Shown piece by piece: positions 1 through 6,874 of a stretch of DNA of 9,079 nucleotides. The position numbers and the translations under genes were made by a program. The stretch comes from Pseudomonas sp. (GTDB lineage: Bacteria > Pseudomonadota > Gammaproteobacteria > Pseudomonadales > Pseudomonadaceae). The notes below the pieces were generated by a model that saw only the letters and a list, made by a program, of their open reading frames with translations, had not been told where the DNA came from and did not search any database. The stretch's first letter is position 1, and each line of letters opens with the position of its first letter. The DNA lies in the NCBI GenBank assembly GCA_003523465.1, contig DQAA01000593.1, forward strand, positions 1 through 9,079. Direction: 5' to 3'.

Positions 1-1018
1 CCAGGCTGCCCACGCCCCACAGCAAGCCGACGCTGGCATTGGCCGTGACCAGGTCCTGCCCCTTGAACTGCTGCCCGATCAGCACCAGCGCCAGGGTGTA
101 GACGCCGCCCGCCACCGCGCCCAGCACCACCAGGGCCGGCCATAGTAACCATTGCACCTGGATCAGCCACGGCAGCGCCAGGCCGATGAGCATCGCCACC
201 ACGCCACAGACCAGGTGCACCGTGGTCCGCTCGCAACGGTCGGCAAGCCAGCCGATGGGCAGCTGGAACAGCATGTCGCCGGTCAAGATCACCGTGACCA
301 TCAGCGCCGCCACGCCCACCGCGTAGGCGTGGTTGGTCGCGTAGACCGGCAGCAGCGAGAGGATCACCGCATCGAAGAACGAGAAGAACAGCACACCCAT
401 GCACAACGCCGGGGCGACACGGAAGAAGCCGGCCAGGGAGAAACTCTTTTCGCCGTCCTCGCCGTGCTCGACATGGTCGTCGGGCACGGTCCAGACGATG
501 CAGGCCAGCGCCAGCGCGTAGCCCACCGAGACCATCAGCACCAGCCACGGCCCCTGGGCGCCGAGCAGCGAGAGCATGGCCGGGCCGAGCATCTGGCAAC
601 CGGTGAACGCCGTGGCGTACAGCGCCATGACCTTGCCGCGGTTGTGTTCTTCGCTCAGTTCGTTGACCCAGGATTCGCCAAGGATGATCGCCACGCCCAT
701 GCCGATCCCTAGCGCCAGACGCAACCCGGCCAGCAGGTACATCGATGAAAACGCCCACTCGATCAAACCGACGCCGACCGCACAAAGGCTGAAGCTGAGC
801 AGGTAGATCATCCGCCGGGTCAGGTGCCGGCAACAGGCATCGACCATGAACGCCGAAAGCATCATGCCGGCCGCAGGCATGGCCGAGAGGATGCCGATCT
901 GCAAACTGCTGGCACCGGCATCCAGCAAGCGCAGGGACACCAGCGGCAGGGTCGCACCCAGACTGAAACCGACCACGGAAATAACGAACAGCAGACCCAC
1001 GAGAAAACGCTTGTTCAC
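1..1018 (-). CDS. MFS transporter, YcaD-like (C-terminus outside window)
   Basis: Inner-membrane major facilitator superfamily transporter; the substrate cannot be told from sequence. The frame is open from a GTG at 1018-1016 to the window edge and gives 339 residues, so perhaps 40-60 are missing compared with usual family members of about 380-400. It is hydrophobic throughout, with about eleven membrane segments visible and an acidic, charged central loop (about residues 179-193) between the two six-helix halves, as is usual for MFS. An A-motif-like loop, GWLADRCER, lies at 256-264; the equivalent loop in the first half (about 60-69) is degenerate. GESWVNE at 114-120 followed by a short NRGK turn resembles the YcaD group of small MFS permeases. 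The GTG start is supported by a GGAG ribosome site about 9 nt upstream and by the MNKRFLVGLL-type beginning running straight into the first membrane helix. It is transcribed away from the propeller array, from an unusually long leader. Confidence 0.9.
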   Translation of the reverse strand, partial: MNKRFLVGLLFVISVVGFSLGATLPLVSLRLLDAGASSLQIGILSAMPAAGMMLSAFMVDACCRHLTRRMIYLLSFSLCAVGVGLIEWAFSSMYLLAGLRLALGIGMGVAIILGESWVNELSEEHNRGKVMALYATAFTGCQMLGPAMLSLLGAQGPWLVLMVSVGYALALACIVWTVPDDHVEHGEDGEKSFSLAGFFRVAPALCMGVLFFSFFDAVILSLLPVYATNHAYAVGVAALMVTVILTGDMLFQLPIGWLADRCERTTVHLVCGVVAMLIGLALPWLIQVQWLLWPALVVLGAVAGGVYTLALVLIGQQFKGQDLVTANASVGLLWGVGSL

Positions 1019-1038
1019 AACTCACTCCACCACCGCCG

Positions 1039-1064
1039 GCGCGCAGGCTCGATGCCTTGCGCGC
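1039..1064 (-). promoter_or_regulatory. GC-rich hairpin in the leader of the MFS gene
   Basis: The arms are GCGCGC plus AGGC against GCCT plus GCGCGC, with one bulged base and a five-base loop (1049-1053). It is a stem of ten pairs ending about 20 nt upstream of the GTG start and just before the GGAG ribosome site. There is no U-tract, so it is not an ordinary terminator. It may influence ribosome access, or it may simply reflect high GC content. Confidence 0.45.
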
Positions 1065-1121
1065 GGGCGCACAGACGCTGAAATCGAAAGAAGACGGACG
1101 AGCCGGGACGGCCCGCAGAGG

Positions 1122-1265
1122 TCAGGCGAAGAGGCGGTGTGGCGAGAAGGTGAACGCGAACAGCACGCTGCGCCGGCGCTTGAGCACGGTGTCCTGTGGC
1201 CACGCACGGCGAAGGGCCCGGAAAAGGGGCAGCCTGGCAGTGAAAGGACGGACAACGGGGTTCAT
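1122..1265 (-). CDS. Possible 47-codon basic leader ORF upstream of the MFS gene
   Basis: A small ORF, ATG at 1265-1263 and TGA at 1124-1122, lies wholly inside the leader between the predicted promoter and the MFS start. The 47-residue product would be strongly basic, with an RALRR stretch and a KRRRS stretch, and has no membrane helix. I see no good ribosome binding site before the ATG, and I do not recognise the product. It could be a leader peptide whose translation affects the downstream hairpin, or chance. It is listed because it is the only reading frame in a long 5' untranslated region that the promoter position makes transcribed. Confidence 0.25.
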   Translation of the reverse strand: MNPVVRPFTARLPLFRALRRAWPQDTVLKRRRSVLFAFTFSPHRLFA

Positions 1266-1299
1266 GTTCGGCTACAGCAGGAAAGGAAGAAGGGCCGGC

Positions 1300-1329
1300 A
1301 CTCTAGGCCAAGGCTGCCGCGCGCGTCAA
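1300..1329 (-). promoter_or_regulatory. Sigma70-like promoter for the MFS gene
   Basis: On the minus strand, TTGACG (1329-1324), an 18-bp spacer and TAGAGT (1305-1300) match the sigma70 -35 and -10 elements at five of six and four of six positions. Transcription would start near 1293 and give a leader of about 275 nt before the GTG at 1018. It lies back to back with the promoter of propeller gene A; only 34 bp separate this -35 from the dyad at 1364. The rest of the 1019-1442 interval holds the small ORF and hairpin listed separately and nothing else I can support. Confidence 0.55.
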
Positions 1330-1363
1330 TCGCCTTGCGCCAGCAGGGCCGTATCCTGGCGAC

Positions 1364-1408
1364 CTGATATTTTTGTCAGTAGATGTAAGTTTTCCGAAGG
1401 CGTAGAAA
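1364..1408 (+). promoter_or_regulatory. LuxR-box-like operator and promoter of gene A
   Basis: The dyad CTGATATTTTTGTCAG (1364-1379) has CT and AG separated by twelve bases and one mismatched arm pair. It is followed directly by TAGATG (1380-1385) as the -35, a 17-bp spacer, and TAGAAA (1403-1408) as the -10. Transcription would start near 1415, leaving a leader of about 28 nt. A 16-bp box abutting the -35 is where a LuxR-type activator would contact RNA polymerase. The assignment to LuxR is inferred from the pattern; the module itself recurs before B, C and E with identical spacing. Confidence 0.7.
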
Positions 1409-1422
1409 ATGATCTCCATTCC

Positions 1423-1434
1423 CCTCTATCGAGG
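1423..1434 (+). promoter_or_regulatory. Mini-hairpin holding the ribosome site of gene A
   Basis: CCTC (1423-1426), loop TATC, then GAGG (1431-1434). The GAGG is the Shine-Dalgarno sequence, 8 nt before the ATG at 1443, and in the mRNA it can pair with the CCTC just upstream. Similar arrangements occur before B and E. Confidence 0.45.
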
Positions 1435-1442
1435 AACGCATC

Positions 1443-2639
1443 ATGAACGCGCCCCACAACGTAAGGAAACCTGGCGATCTTGATCTGGAATTCGGCGAAT
1501 CGGGCCTGGCGCCGTTCCCTGCAGGCTTGACCGATGGCGAGAGCGGTCTGCTCAGCAATGGCAAGATCATCACTGCCGCCACCGACTCCACCAACCCTGT
1601 CGTTTTCGTGCTTCGTCACCTGGAAACCGGTGAACTCGATACCTCGTTCGGTGAACAGGGATCGCTGCGCATCGACCTGCCGGACGGCGAGCTGAGCCGC
1701 GCGACCAAGCTGCTCGTGCTGGCCGACGACAGCGCCCTCGTGTATGGCCCGCTGGAACAGGGCTCGGGACACCGCTCGTATATATGCCGGGTCCTGCCCA
1801 GTGGAGAGTTCGACCAGGCATTCGGCGAAAGCGGCTTCTGCATCATGGACATGGACGACCATGGCAACTTCATCATCCAGCTGATTGCACTGAGCGATGG
1901 CAAGGTCGCTGGCCTGGTAACCGCATCGAGGATGGACGGCTATTTCGGCGCCTACATCGTGCGCCTGGTGGACGGGCGTTTCGACCCTACCTTCGGCGAT
2001 TCCGGCCAGGGTTACATCTCGCTCGACCCAGGCCCTTACTTCGATATCGCAGAGTCGGCCAACCACCGCTTCCTGGTTACGCCGCGCGCCACCCCCGGTG
2101 TGGCAATCATTCGCCAGTACCTCGAGAACGGTGAGCACGACCTCGACTTCGGCATGCAGGGCCAATATCTCCTGCCCAAACCAACGCCAGAAGCCGAAGC
2201 GCTCTTCAACGAGCTGGAAGTGCTGCCCGATGGCAAGATCCTGGCCGTCGGCCAAGCGAACGTGGGCTTCGGCACACATACCCTTACCGTGCGCCTCACC
2301 CCCGATGGTAATGAGGATCCCACCTTCAACAACGGCGAACCCAAGATCATGGTGTTCCAGGGGCACGAAACCGTGGCCAACTGGGTCGCGCCACAGCCCG
2401 ACGGCAAGATCGTGGTAGCAGGCAACACCGTCGCCCAGCCAAGGCAGGTGATCCTCATGCGCATGGAGGCCAACGGAGCGATGGACATGAGCTTCGGCAT
2501 CAACGGCCAGGTGATCAGCAGTTTTGCAAGCGATTCGGCAGGCCATGAAGTCCAGGTCCAGGACAACGGCAAGATCCTGGTTACCGGATCGATCTCGTCT
2601 GCCCAGCACAAGGTGCTGCTGGCCCGCTATCTCGGCTGA
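1443..2639 (+). CDS. Delta-60 repeat beta-propeller protein A
   Basis: A 398-residue member of the uncharacterised delta-60 repeat family (beta-propeller, DUF5122-like). No activity is established for the family, and I assign none. Seven D-x-x-F-G/N motifs occur at about residues 14, 66, 124, 181, 233, 292 and 348, spaced 52-59 apart, alternating with DGKI-type strands such as LPDGKILAVG at 261-270. The last repeat (370-398) has its DGK-like strand and ends in LLARYLG but lacks a D-x-x-F-G, whereas the protein begins with an orphan one (LDLEFGESG). That is the pattern of a seven-bladed propeller closed by pairing of its two ends. No signal peptide or membrane helix is present, so it is predicted cytoplasmic unless exported by a leaderless route. 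The ATG is fixed by GAGG 8 nt upstream and by equal promoter-to-ATG distance in B, C and E. Confidence 0.9.
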   Translation: MNAPHNVRKPGDLDLEFGESGLAPFPAGLTDGESGLLSNGKIITAATDSTNPVVFVLRHLETGELDTSFGEQGSLRIDLPDGELSRATKLLVLADDSALVYGPLEQGSGHRSYICRVLPSGEFDQAFGESGFCIMDMDDHGNFIIQLIALSDGKVAGLVTASRMDGYFGAYIVRLVDGRFDPTFGDSGQGYISLDPGPYFDIAESANHRFLVTPRATPGVAIIRQYLENGEHDLDFGMQGQYLLPKPTPEAEALFNELEVLPDGKILAVGQANVGFGTHTLTVRLTPDGNEDPTFNNGEPKIMVFQGHETVANWVAPQPDGKIVVAGNTVAQPRQVILMRMEANGAMDMSFGINGQVISSFASDSAGHEVQVQDNGKILVTGSISSAQHKVLLARYLG

Positions 2640-2650
2640 CCCCTCCCGAT

Positions 2651-2692
2651 TGCCGGTCATCGAGCCGCTTGCATAGCGATCGGTGGCCGGCA
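2651..2692 (+). promoter_or_regulatory. 3' hairpin after gene A
   Basis: Starting 11 bp after the stop codon, TGCCGGTCATCGA (2651-2663) pairs with TCGGTGGCCGGCA (2680-2692) as RNA: thirteen pairs including G-U wobbles, with a 16-nt loop. No T-run follows, so it is not a canonical intrinsic terminator; it may stabilise the transcript end or stop transcription weakly. The same left arm recurs after gene B. From 2693 to 2774 I see no further feature. Confidence 0.5.
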
Positions 2693-2774
2693 CCACCCGA
2701 TGCTCCAGCAGCTCACTCCACAACCGAAACCCGACTCGCCCGCGGCCTCGCCGGCTGGGCGATACCCCTGGTAC

Positions 2775-2819
2775 CCGATATTTCTGCCAGTAGTGAGCAT
2801 CGGCTTGCGAGCGTAAAAA
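2775..2819 (+). promoter_or_regulatory. LuxR-box-like operator and promoter of gene B
   Basis: The dyad CCGATATTTCTGCCAG (2775-2790) is the weakest of the four full modules, with CC instead of CT at its left end. It is followed by TAGTGA (2791-2796), 17 bp, then TAAAAA (2814-2819). The distance from box start to ATG is 79 bp, as for A, C and E. The weaker left half-site predicts lower activator affinity than at C or E. Confidence 0.6.
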
Positions 2820-2834
2820 ATGGATCTCAATCCA

Positions 2835-2846
2835 CCTCTACAGAGG
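2835..2846 (+). promoter_or_regulatory. Mini-hairpin holding the ribosome site of gene B
   Basis: CCTC (2835-2838), loop TACA, GAGG (2843-2846). The GAGG is the Shine-Dalgarno sequence, 7 nt before the ATG. The stem bases are the same as before A while the four-base loop differs. Confidence 0.45.
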
Positions 2847-2853
2847 ACTGCTC

Positions 2854-4071
2854 ATGAACACTCAACACACCACCAGAAACCCGGGCGATCTCGATCTGGA
2901 TTTCCACGACGATGGCATGGCGCCCCTGCCGAGCACGCGCAGCGGCAAATTCAAATACCTCAGCAATGGCAGGATCCTCGGTGCCTCTACCCATACCTGG
3001 GAGCCAAGCATCTACATGACCCGCCACCTGCCATGGAGCGGCGACCTCGACGTTTCTTACGGCGAAAAGGGCATCCTTGAGATCAAGCTACCGGAGGGCC
3101 CGCAGTGGAGCACCAACGATGCGGTCCAACTGCTGGCGCTGCCGGACGATAGTGCCCTGGTGTATGGCACCTTTGGCGAAATGGGTGCCCAGCACTCCTT
3201 CGTGTTCCGCCTGTTGCCCTACGGAGAAGGCCTGGACAGCACCTTTGGCGTGAACGGATTCTGCGTCATCGATTTTGGCGACCAGAGCGATTTCATCACG
3301 GGTCTGGAGTTGCTGGACGACGGCAAGGTCATGGCCTGCGTGATCTCGCAGAGAACCACCGCCCCCGCTTTCCACGGCAGCTACCTCGTGCGACTGGACA
3401 ACGGCCACGTGGACACCAGCTTCGGTGAAAACGGTCGAGGCTACGTCGAGGCCAGCGACCACCCTCTGCGCCAGCTCGCGGTGGCGCCCAACGGCAGCTA
3501 CGTGCTGGCAGGTGCATCGGAAGACCTCTCCAAGGCCGTGGTTCGCCAGTACCACGCCGATGGCAGCCCGGACCTCGCCTTTGGTACGGATGGCCAGATG
3601 CCCCTGCCTCTCGCACCCGGCGAGGCGGAGATCTACCAGGTGAAGGTGCAGCCGGACGGCAAGATCGTCGGCGTCGGCGCGGCCAACGTGGGTTTTGGCT
3701 GGCACACACTGACCGCCCGCCTGAATCCCGATGGCAGCATGGACAGCACCTTCAACAACGGCGAACCGAAGATCATGGTGTTCCAGGGATACGAAACCCT
3801 CAACAGCAGTGTCGACCTCATGCCGGACGGCAGGATCGTGACCGGCGGCTACACCACCCCCACCCCGAACGACGTGATCCTGATGCGCATGCAGGCCAAC
3901 GGCGCGATGGACATGAGTTTCGGCACCAATGGCCAGGTGGTCAGCGACCTGCGTGGAGACGAGCGCTGCGAGAGCGTGGAAATCCAGCCCGATGGCAAGA
4001 TCCTGGCATCCGGCAAGCGTAACCGGGACGTCCCGTACAACAGTCTGTTCCTGGCCCGCTATCTCGGCTGA
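2854..4071 (+). CDS. Delta-60 repeat beta-propeller protein B
   Basis: A 405-residue paralogue of A with the same plan: an N-terminal orphan strand, six further D-x-x-F/Y-G/N motifs (for example DVSYGEKG near residue 66, LDSTFGVNG, VDTSFGENG, MDMSFGTNG) and a closing strand ending LFLARYLG. The N-terminal motif reads LDLDFHDDG, having lost the usual glycine after Phe. Blade six carries the conserved variant STFNNGEPKIMVF seen also in A. There is no signal peptide, membrane helix or recognisable catalytic motif. The ATG is supported by GAGG 7 nt upstream and by the 79-bp module distance. It is closest to A in sequence, especially in its last third, so A and B are either a recent duplication or kept alike by gene conversion. 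Function unknown; probably co-regulated with A, C and E. Confidence 0.9.
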   Translation: MNTQHTTRNPGDLDLDFHDDGMAPLPSTRSGKFKYLSNGRILGASTHTWEPSIYMTRHLPWSGDLDVSYGEKGILEIKLPEGPQWSTNDAVQLLALPDDSALVYGTFGEMGAQHSFVFRLLPYGEGLDSTFGVNGFCVIDFGDQSDFITGLELLDDGKVMACVISQRTTAPAFHGSYLVRLDNGHVDTSFGENGRGYVEASDHPLRQLAVAPNGSYVLAGASEDLSKAVVRQYHADGSPDLAFGTDGQMPLPLAPGEAEIYQVKVQPDGKIVGVGAANVGFGWHTLTARLNPDGSMDSTFNNGEPKIMVFQGYETLNSSVDLMPDGRIVTGGYTTPTPNDVILMRMQANGAMDMSFGTNGQVVSDLRGDERCESVEIQPDGKILASGKRNRDVPYNSLFLARYLG

Positions 4072-4080
4072 GGACACCTG

Positions 4081-4130
4081 GCTGCCGGTCATCGATCAAG
4101 CCTTTGGTGCGGCGATCGATGACCAGCAGC
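4081..4130 (+). promoter_or_regulatory. 3' hairpin after gene B
   Basis: Nine bases after the stop codon, GCTGCCGGTCATCGATC (4081-4097) pairs with GATCGATGACCAGCAGC (4114-4130): seventeen positions with a single C-A mismatch, around a 16-nt loop. The inner left arm, TGCCGGTCATCGA, is identical to that after gene A, while the right arms differ yet still pair. No T-run follows. From 4131 to 4207 I see no feature. Confidence 0.55.
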
Positions 4131-4207
4131 ACCTGGTGCCCCTGCGTATGGAAGCCCGCAGTTATGCCCGAACGAAGCAGTGGTTTATCGCGTTTTTCAT
4201 GCCCGAA

Positions 4208-4252
4208 CTGTTATTTCTGTCAGTAGACGAGCTCCGGTACGGCCTTTAAAAA
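4208..4252 (+). promoter_or_regulatory. LuxR-box-like operator and promoter of gene C
   Basis: The dyad CTGTTATTTCTGTCAG (4208-4223) fits CT-N12-AG. It is followed by TAGACG (4224-4229; four of six match to TTGACA), a 17-bp spacer and TAAAAA (4247-4252; four of six match to TATAAT). The ATG is 79 bp from the box start. Unlike A, B and E, the leader shows no clear hairpin over its ribosome site (GGAAG at 4274-4278). Confidence 0.7.
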
Positions 4253-4286
4253 TTGAGTCACTCGCCCTCACCCGGAAGCAAACGCC

Positions 4287-5495
4287 ATGAACACCCGACA
4301 AAGCACAAAGCAAGCCGGTGACTTCGATCCTGAGTTCGGTACCAACGGTATCGCCCTGCTTCCCGGCGAACTGCCCAATGCGTGGTCAGGGCTGCTGAGC
4401 GACGGCAAATTCCTCACGGGGAGCCGAATGGGGCCAGACCTCGTCCTGCTCCGTCATCTGGACAATGGCGAGCCGGACACCAGCTTCGGCGAGAACGGCG
4501 TTAAACGGGTATATGCCGTCACGCCAAGCGACGGGGTCAAACTGGCCGTTTTCTCCGACGACAGTGCGCTCCTGTACACCAAGACCATGGGCAGTTCAGG
4601 CGAGGAAATAATCCTGGTCAGGACCCTGCCGGACGGGAACCTCGATACCGGCTTTGGTAACGACGGGGTCCTCACGTTTTCCATCGGCCTGGGCATCAAC
4701 CAGCCCGGGCGAGCGCTCATGCAGGACGACGGGAAAATTCTCCTGAGCGTTACGGTGGGCTATCCACCCTCCCATGACGATGCATTCCTTGTGCGCCTCG
4801 ACAATGGCAACTTCGATCCGGACTTCGGCGACAACGGCACCGGTATCACCTTCATCGGCACCAACCGCACCGTCCGGGACTTGCTCGTCCTGCCCGACGA
4901 CCATTTGTTCCTGGCAGGCTTCATGGACTATTCGGTGCTGTTCATGCAACGCATGCCGGACGGCAGCGCCGATCCAGCATTCGGCACGGACGGAACCGTC
5001 CTCCTCAACTTTGGCAACTACCCAAGCGCGAACATCGAACGGATAGCGAGGCAAGCGGACGGGAAAATTGTCGCGGTAGGCGGGGTTAATGTCACCGTGT
5101 TCGACAGTGCCACGCTCACTATTCGCATCACCCAGGATGGCCAAATGGATCGCACGTTCAACAACGGCGCGCCGATCATCATCCGCTTCGATGGGGTCAC
5201 CTCCCAGCAATATGCCGTTGAAATCCAGGCGGACAACAAGATCCTCAGCGCCGGGCAACTGTTCGGCGAAACCCAGGCCAGCGATTTCCTGCTGATGCGC
5301 TTCTTGCCGGACGGCACCCTGGACCCCGCGTTCGGAACGGACGGCAAGTCCCTGAGCAACTGGGGCGGCCTGGAGATTCTCGATGACATGGCTTTGCAGC
5401 CCGACGGCAAGGCCGTGATCTTTGGCGATGTGATCGATATGGATGCCGGTGTCCGGCGGAAGATGATCGTCCGGTACTTGACCAGCAGCACCTGA
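4287..5495 (+). CDS. Delta-60 repeat beta-propeller protein C
   Basis: A 402-residue member of the array and the most diverged of the full-length copies. Motifs include FDPEFGTNG at the N-terminus, then PDTSFGENG, LDTGFGNDG, FDPDFGDNG, ADPAFGTDG, MDRTFNNGAP and LDPAFGTDG, making seven in all. The closing strand ends MIVRYLTSST rather than ARYLG. Blade six keeps the NNG variant. It begins without a signal peptide (MNTRQSTKQAGDFDPEFG). The start is supported by GGAAG 8 nt upstream and by the shared promoter distance. Only 94 bp separate it from D, whose own promoter module is missing, so C and D are probably one transcript. Function unknown; predicted soluble seven-bladed propeller. Confidence 0.9.
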   Translation: MNTRQSTKQAGDFDPEFGTNGIALLPGELPNAWSGLLSDGKFLTGSRMGPDLVLLRHLDNGEPDTSFGENGVKRVYAVTPSDGVKLAVFSDDSALLYTKTMGSSGEEIILVRTLPDGNLDTGFGNDGVLTFSIGLGINQPGRALMQDDGKILLSVTVGYPPSHDDAFLVRLDNGNFDPDFGDNGTGITFIGTNRTVRDLLVLPDDHLFLAGFMDYSVLFMQRMPDGSADPAFGTDGTVLLNFGNYPSANIERIARQADGKIVAVGGVNVTVFDSATLTIRITQDGQMDRTFNNGAPIIIRFDGVTSQQYAVEIQADNKILSAGQLFGETQASDFLLMRFLPDGTLDPAFGTDGKSLSNWGGLEILDDMALQPDGKAVIFGDVIDMDAGVRRKMIVRYLTSST

Positions 5496-5506
5496 AACCT
5501 TGTCAG
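5492..5506 (+). promoter_or_regulatory. Degenerate relic of the array operator, overlapping the stop of gene C
   Basis: CTGAAACCTTGTCAG followed by TCGACG resembles the array box plus -35 (CTGACATTTTTGTCAG then TAGACG), but it is one base short, overlaps the TGA of gene C, has no TAAAAA-type -10 at the expected distance, and lies 98 rather than 79 bp from the next ATG. It is probably a non-functional remnant, or a chance match of the right half only. Confidence 0.35.
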
Positions 5507-5589
5507 TCGACGAGGACTGCTGCGGAGCCCTTCCGAGGCCGCCTCCTGGACCGAAATGAAAACGTCCGATCGAGCCCCAAGGAACGACC

Positions 5590-6801
5590 ATGAAAACCCC
5601 AGGCACCAGCAAGGCCCCTGGCAGTCTCGATCCCGACTTCGGCAACGACGGCGTGGCGCCCTTTCCCGTGGCACTCAACTACGCGCAGACGCAGTTGCTC
5701 TCCGACGGGAAAATCCTTACGGCCGGCTCCGCGATGTACAGCGAGGTGCTGACGCTGGTGCGCCACCTGAGCACCGGGGCGGTCGACGAGTCGTTCGGCG
5801 AACGGGGTGTCGCCTACATCGCCCCGCCTTTTTCACGCGAGATCACCGTCAAGCAGGTATGGGTCCTGCCGGATGACCGTGCGGTGATCCACTGCGGCCT
5901 CGGCAACTTCCAGCGCAACACCGCGGTGGTCCTGCGGGTGCTGCCCGATGGCACGCTGGACACCAGCTTTGGCGTCGCCGGTTACTGCCTCCTGGACATG
6001 GGCGGCAACACCAACAACATTCCCGCCATGGGCGTGCTGAGCGATGGGAAGATCATCCTTTCCCTGCTGGCCGAGAAGGTCGGATCGCTCTACCCCTGGA
6101 ACTACCTGGTGCGCCTGGACAACGGGCACCTGGACACCTCGTTCGGGCCCAACGGGTCGGGAATGATCCATATCGGGGAAGGCATCGGCCGCGACCTCGT
6201 GGTGCTACCCGACGACCGCGTACTGCTGGTCCAGTCCACGACCCTCGACTACACCCTGGTGGTGCTCCAGCAGTTCCTTGCCGACGGGCGCCCCGACCCG
6301 GCCTTCGGCGACGACGGCGCGGTGACCCTGACCCTCGATAACGGCAGGCTGGATGTCTCGAGCCTGGTGCGACAAGCCGATGGCAAGATCGTGGCGGTCG
6401 GCGGCGCCGACGCGGGAAGTGGCGTGCATATGCTGATCACCCGCCTCAACGTCCATGGCAGCCGGGACACCACGTTCAACAACGGCGAACTGCAGATCGT
6501 GCCGTTTGCAGGATTCGAAACCGAGGCTCAAAAGGTGACCCTTCAACCTGACGGCAAGATCGTCATGGGCGGGAGTTCGGTGGGTAGCGTGGAGTCCGCC
6601 AACTTCGTCCTGATGCGCTTCCTTGCCAGCGGGGCCCTGGACACGAGCTTCGGCGACGCAGGCCAGGTGATGACCAATTTCTCCGGCATGGATGCCTGCA
6701 CCACGGTGGAACTTCAGGACGACGGCAAGCTCCTGGCCTCCGGCCCCAGCAGCCTGAACCAGAACGGCGTCAGCTATATCGTGGCCCGTTATCTCGGCTG
6801 A
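5590..6801 (+). CDS. Delta-60 repeat beta-propeller protein D
   Basis: A 403-residue paralogue with the same seven-motif layout: LDPDFGNDG near residue 15, VDESFGERG, LDTSFGVAG, LDTSFGPNG, PDPAFGDDG, RDTTFNNGEL and LDTSFGDAG, closing with YIVARYLG. DGKI strands are well kept (LSDGKILTAG, QADGKIVAVGG, QPDGKIVMGG). There is no signal peptide. An AAGGAA ribosome site lies about 7 nt before the ATG. It differs from its neighbours in lacking the dyad, -35 and -10 module at the standard distance; the 94-bp gap to C holds only a relic. Expression probably depends on read-through from the C promoter, or on an unrecognised one. Its first third is similar to the truncated copy E. Function unknown. Confidence 0.9.
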   Translation: MKTPGTSKAPGSLDPDFGNDGVAPFPVALNYAQTQLLSDGKILTAGSAMYSEVLTLVRHLSTGAVDESFGERGVAYIAPPFSREITVKQVWVLPDDRAVIHCGLGNFQRNTAVVLRVLPDGTLDTSFGVAGYCLLDMGGNTNNIPAMGVLSDGKIILSLLAEKVGSLYPWNYLVRLDNGHLDTSFGPNGSGMIHIGEGIGRDLVVLPDDRVLLVQSTTLDYTLVVLQQFLADGRPDPAFGDDGAVTLTLDNGRLDVSSLVRQADGKIVAVGGADAGSGVHMLITRLNVHGSRDTTFNNGELQIVPFAGFETEAQKVTLQPDGKIVMGGSSVGSVESANFVLMRFLASGALDTSFGDAGQVMTNFSGMDACTTVELQDDGKLLASGPSSLNQNGVSYIVARYLG

Positions 6802-6816
6802 CGAAACCGGCGGCAC

Positions 6817-6861
6817 CTGACATTTTTGTCAGTAGACGCCGATCGCGGCGAGGCTTAAAAA
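6817..6861 (+). promoter_or_regulatory. LuxR-box-like operator and promoter of truncated gene E
   Basis: CTGACATTTTTGTCAG (6817-6832) is a perfect dyad: CTGACA and TGTCAG around four T bases. It is followed by TAGACG (6833-6838), 17 bp and TAAAAA (6856-6861). It is the best-formed box of the set, yet it drives the only broken gene. Box start to ATG is 79 bp if the ATG at 6896 is used. Confidence 0.7.
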
Positions 6862-6874
6862 CAGATCTCCGTTC

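Noticed and set aside
152..712. Plus-strand frames of 76-186 codons over the left end
   Set aside because: They lie opposite the MFS transporter, and their His/Gln/Arg-rich translations are typical antisense shadows of a hydrophobic protein gene.
1364..1408. Reading the array motif as a FleQ, AlgU (sigma22) or RpoN (sigma54) site
   Set aside because: FleQ boxes centre on GTCA-N-TAAA-TTGAC, AlgU promoters need GAACTT with TCTGA, and RpoN needs GG and GC twelve bases apart; none fits the four copies, whereas CT-N12-AG does in three of four.
1326..2723. A 465-codon open frame antisense to gene A, and similar long minus-strand frames opposite B, C and D
   Set aside because: The internal repeats and GC-rich codon bias of the propeller genes keep the antisense frames open; the translations are low-complexity His/Val/Ala-rich, have no ribosome site and match no family.
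2669..2857. A 62-codon plus-strand frame in the A-B gap
   Set aside because: It runs through the 3' hairpin, the dyad and the -10 of gene B, overlaps the B start, and has no ribosome site.
1364..6861. The repeated upstream motif as a CRISPR, IS end or REP element
   Set aside because: The copies are about 1.4-2.6 kb apart, each sits at a fixed distance before a start codon, and there are no spacers, transposase or flanking target duplications.
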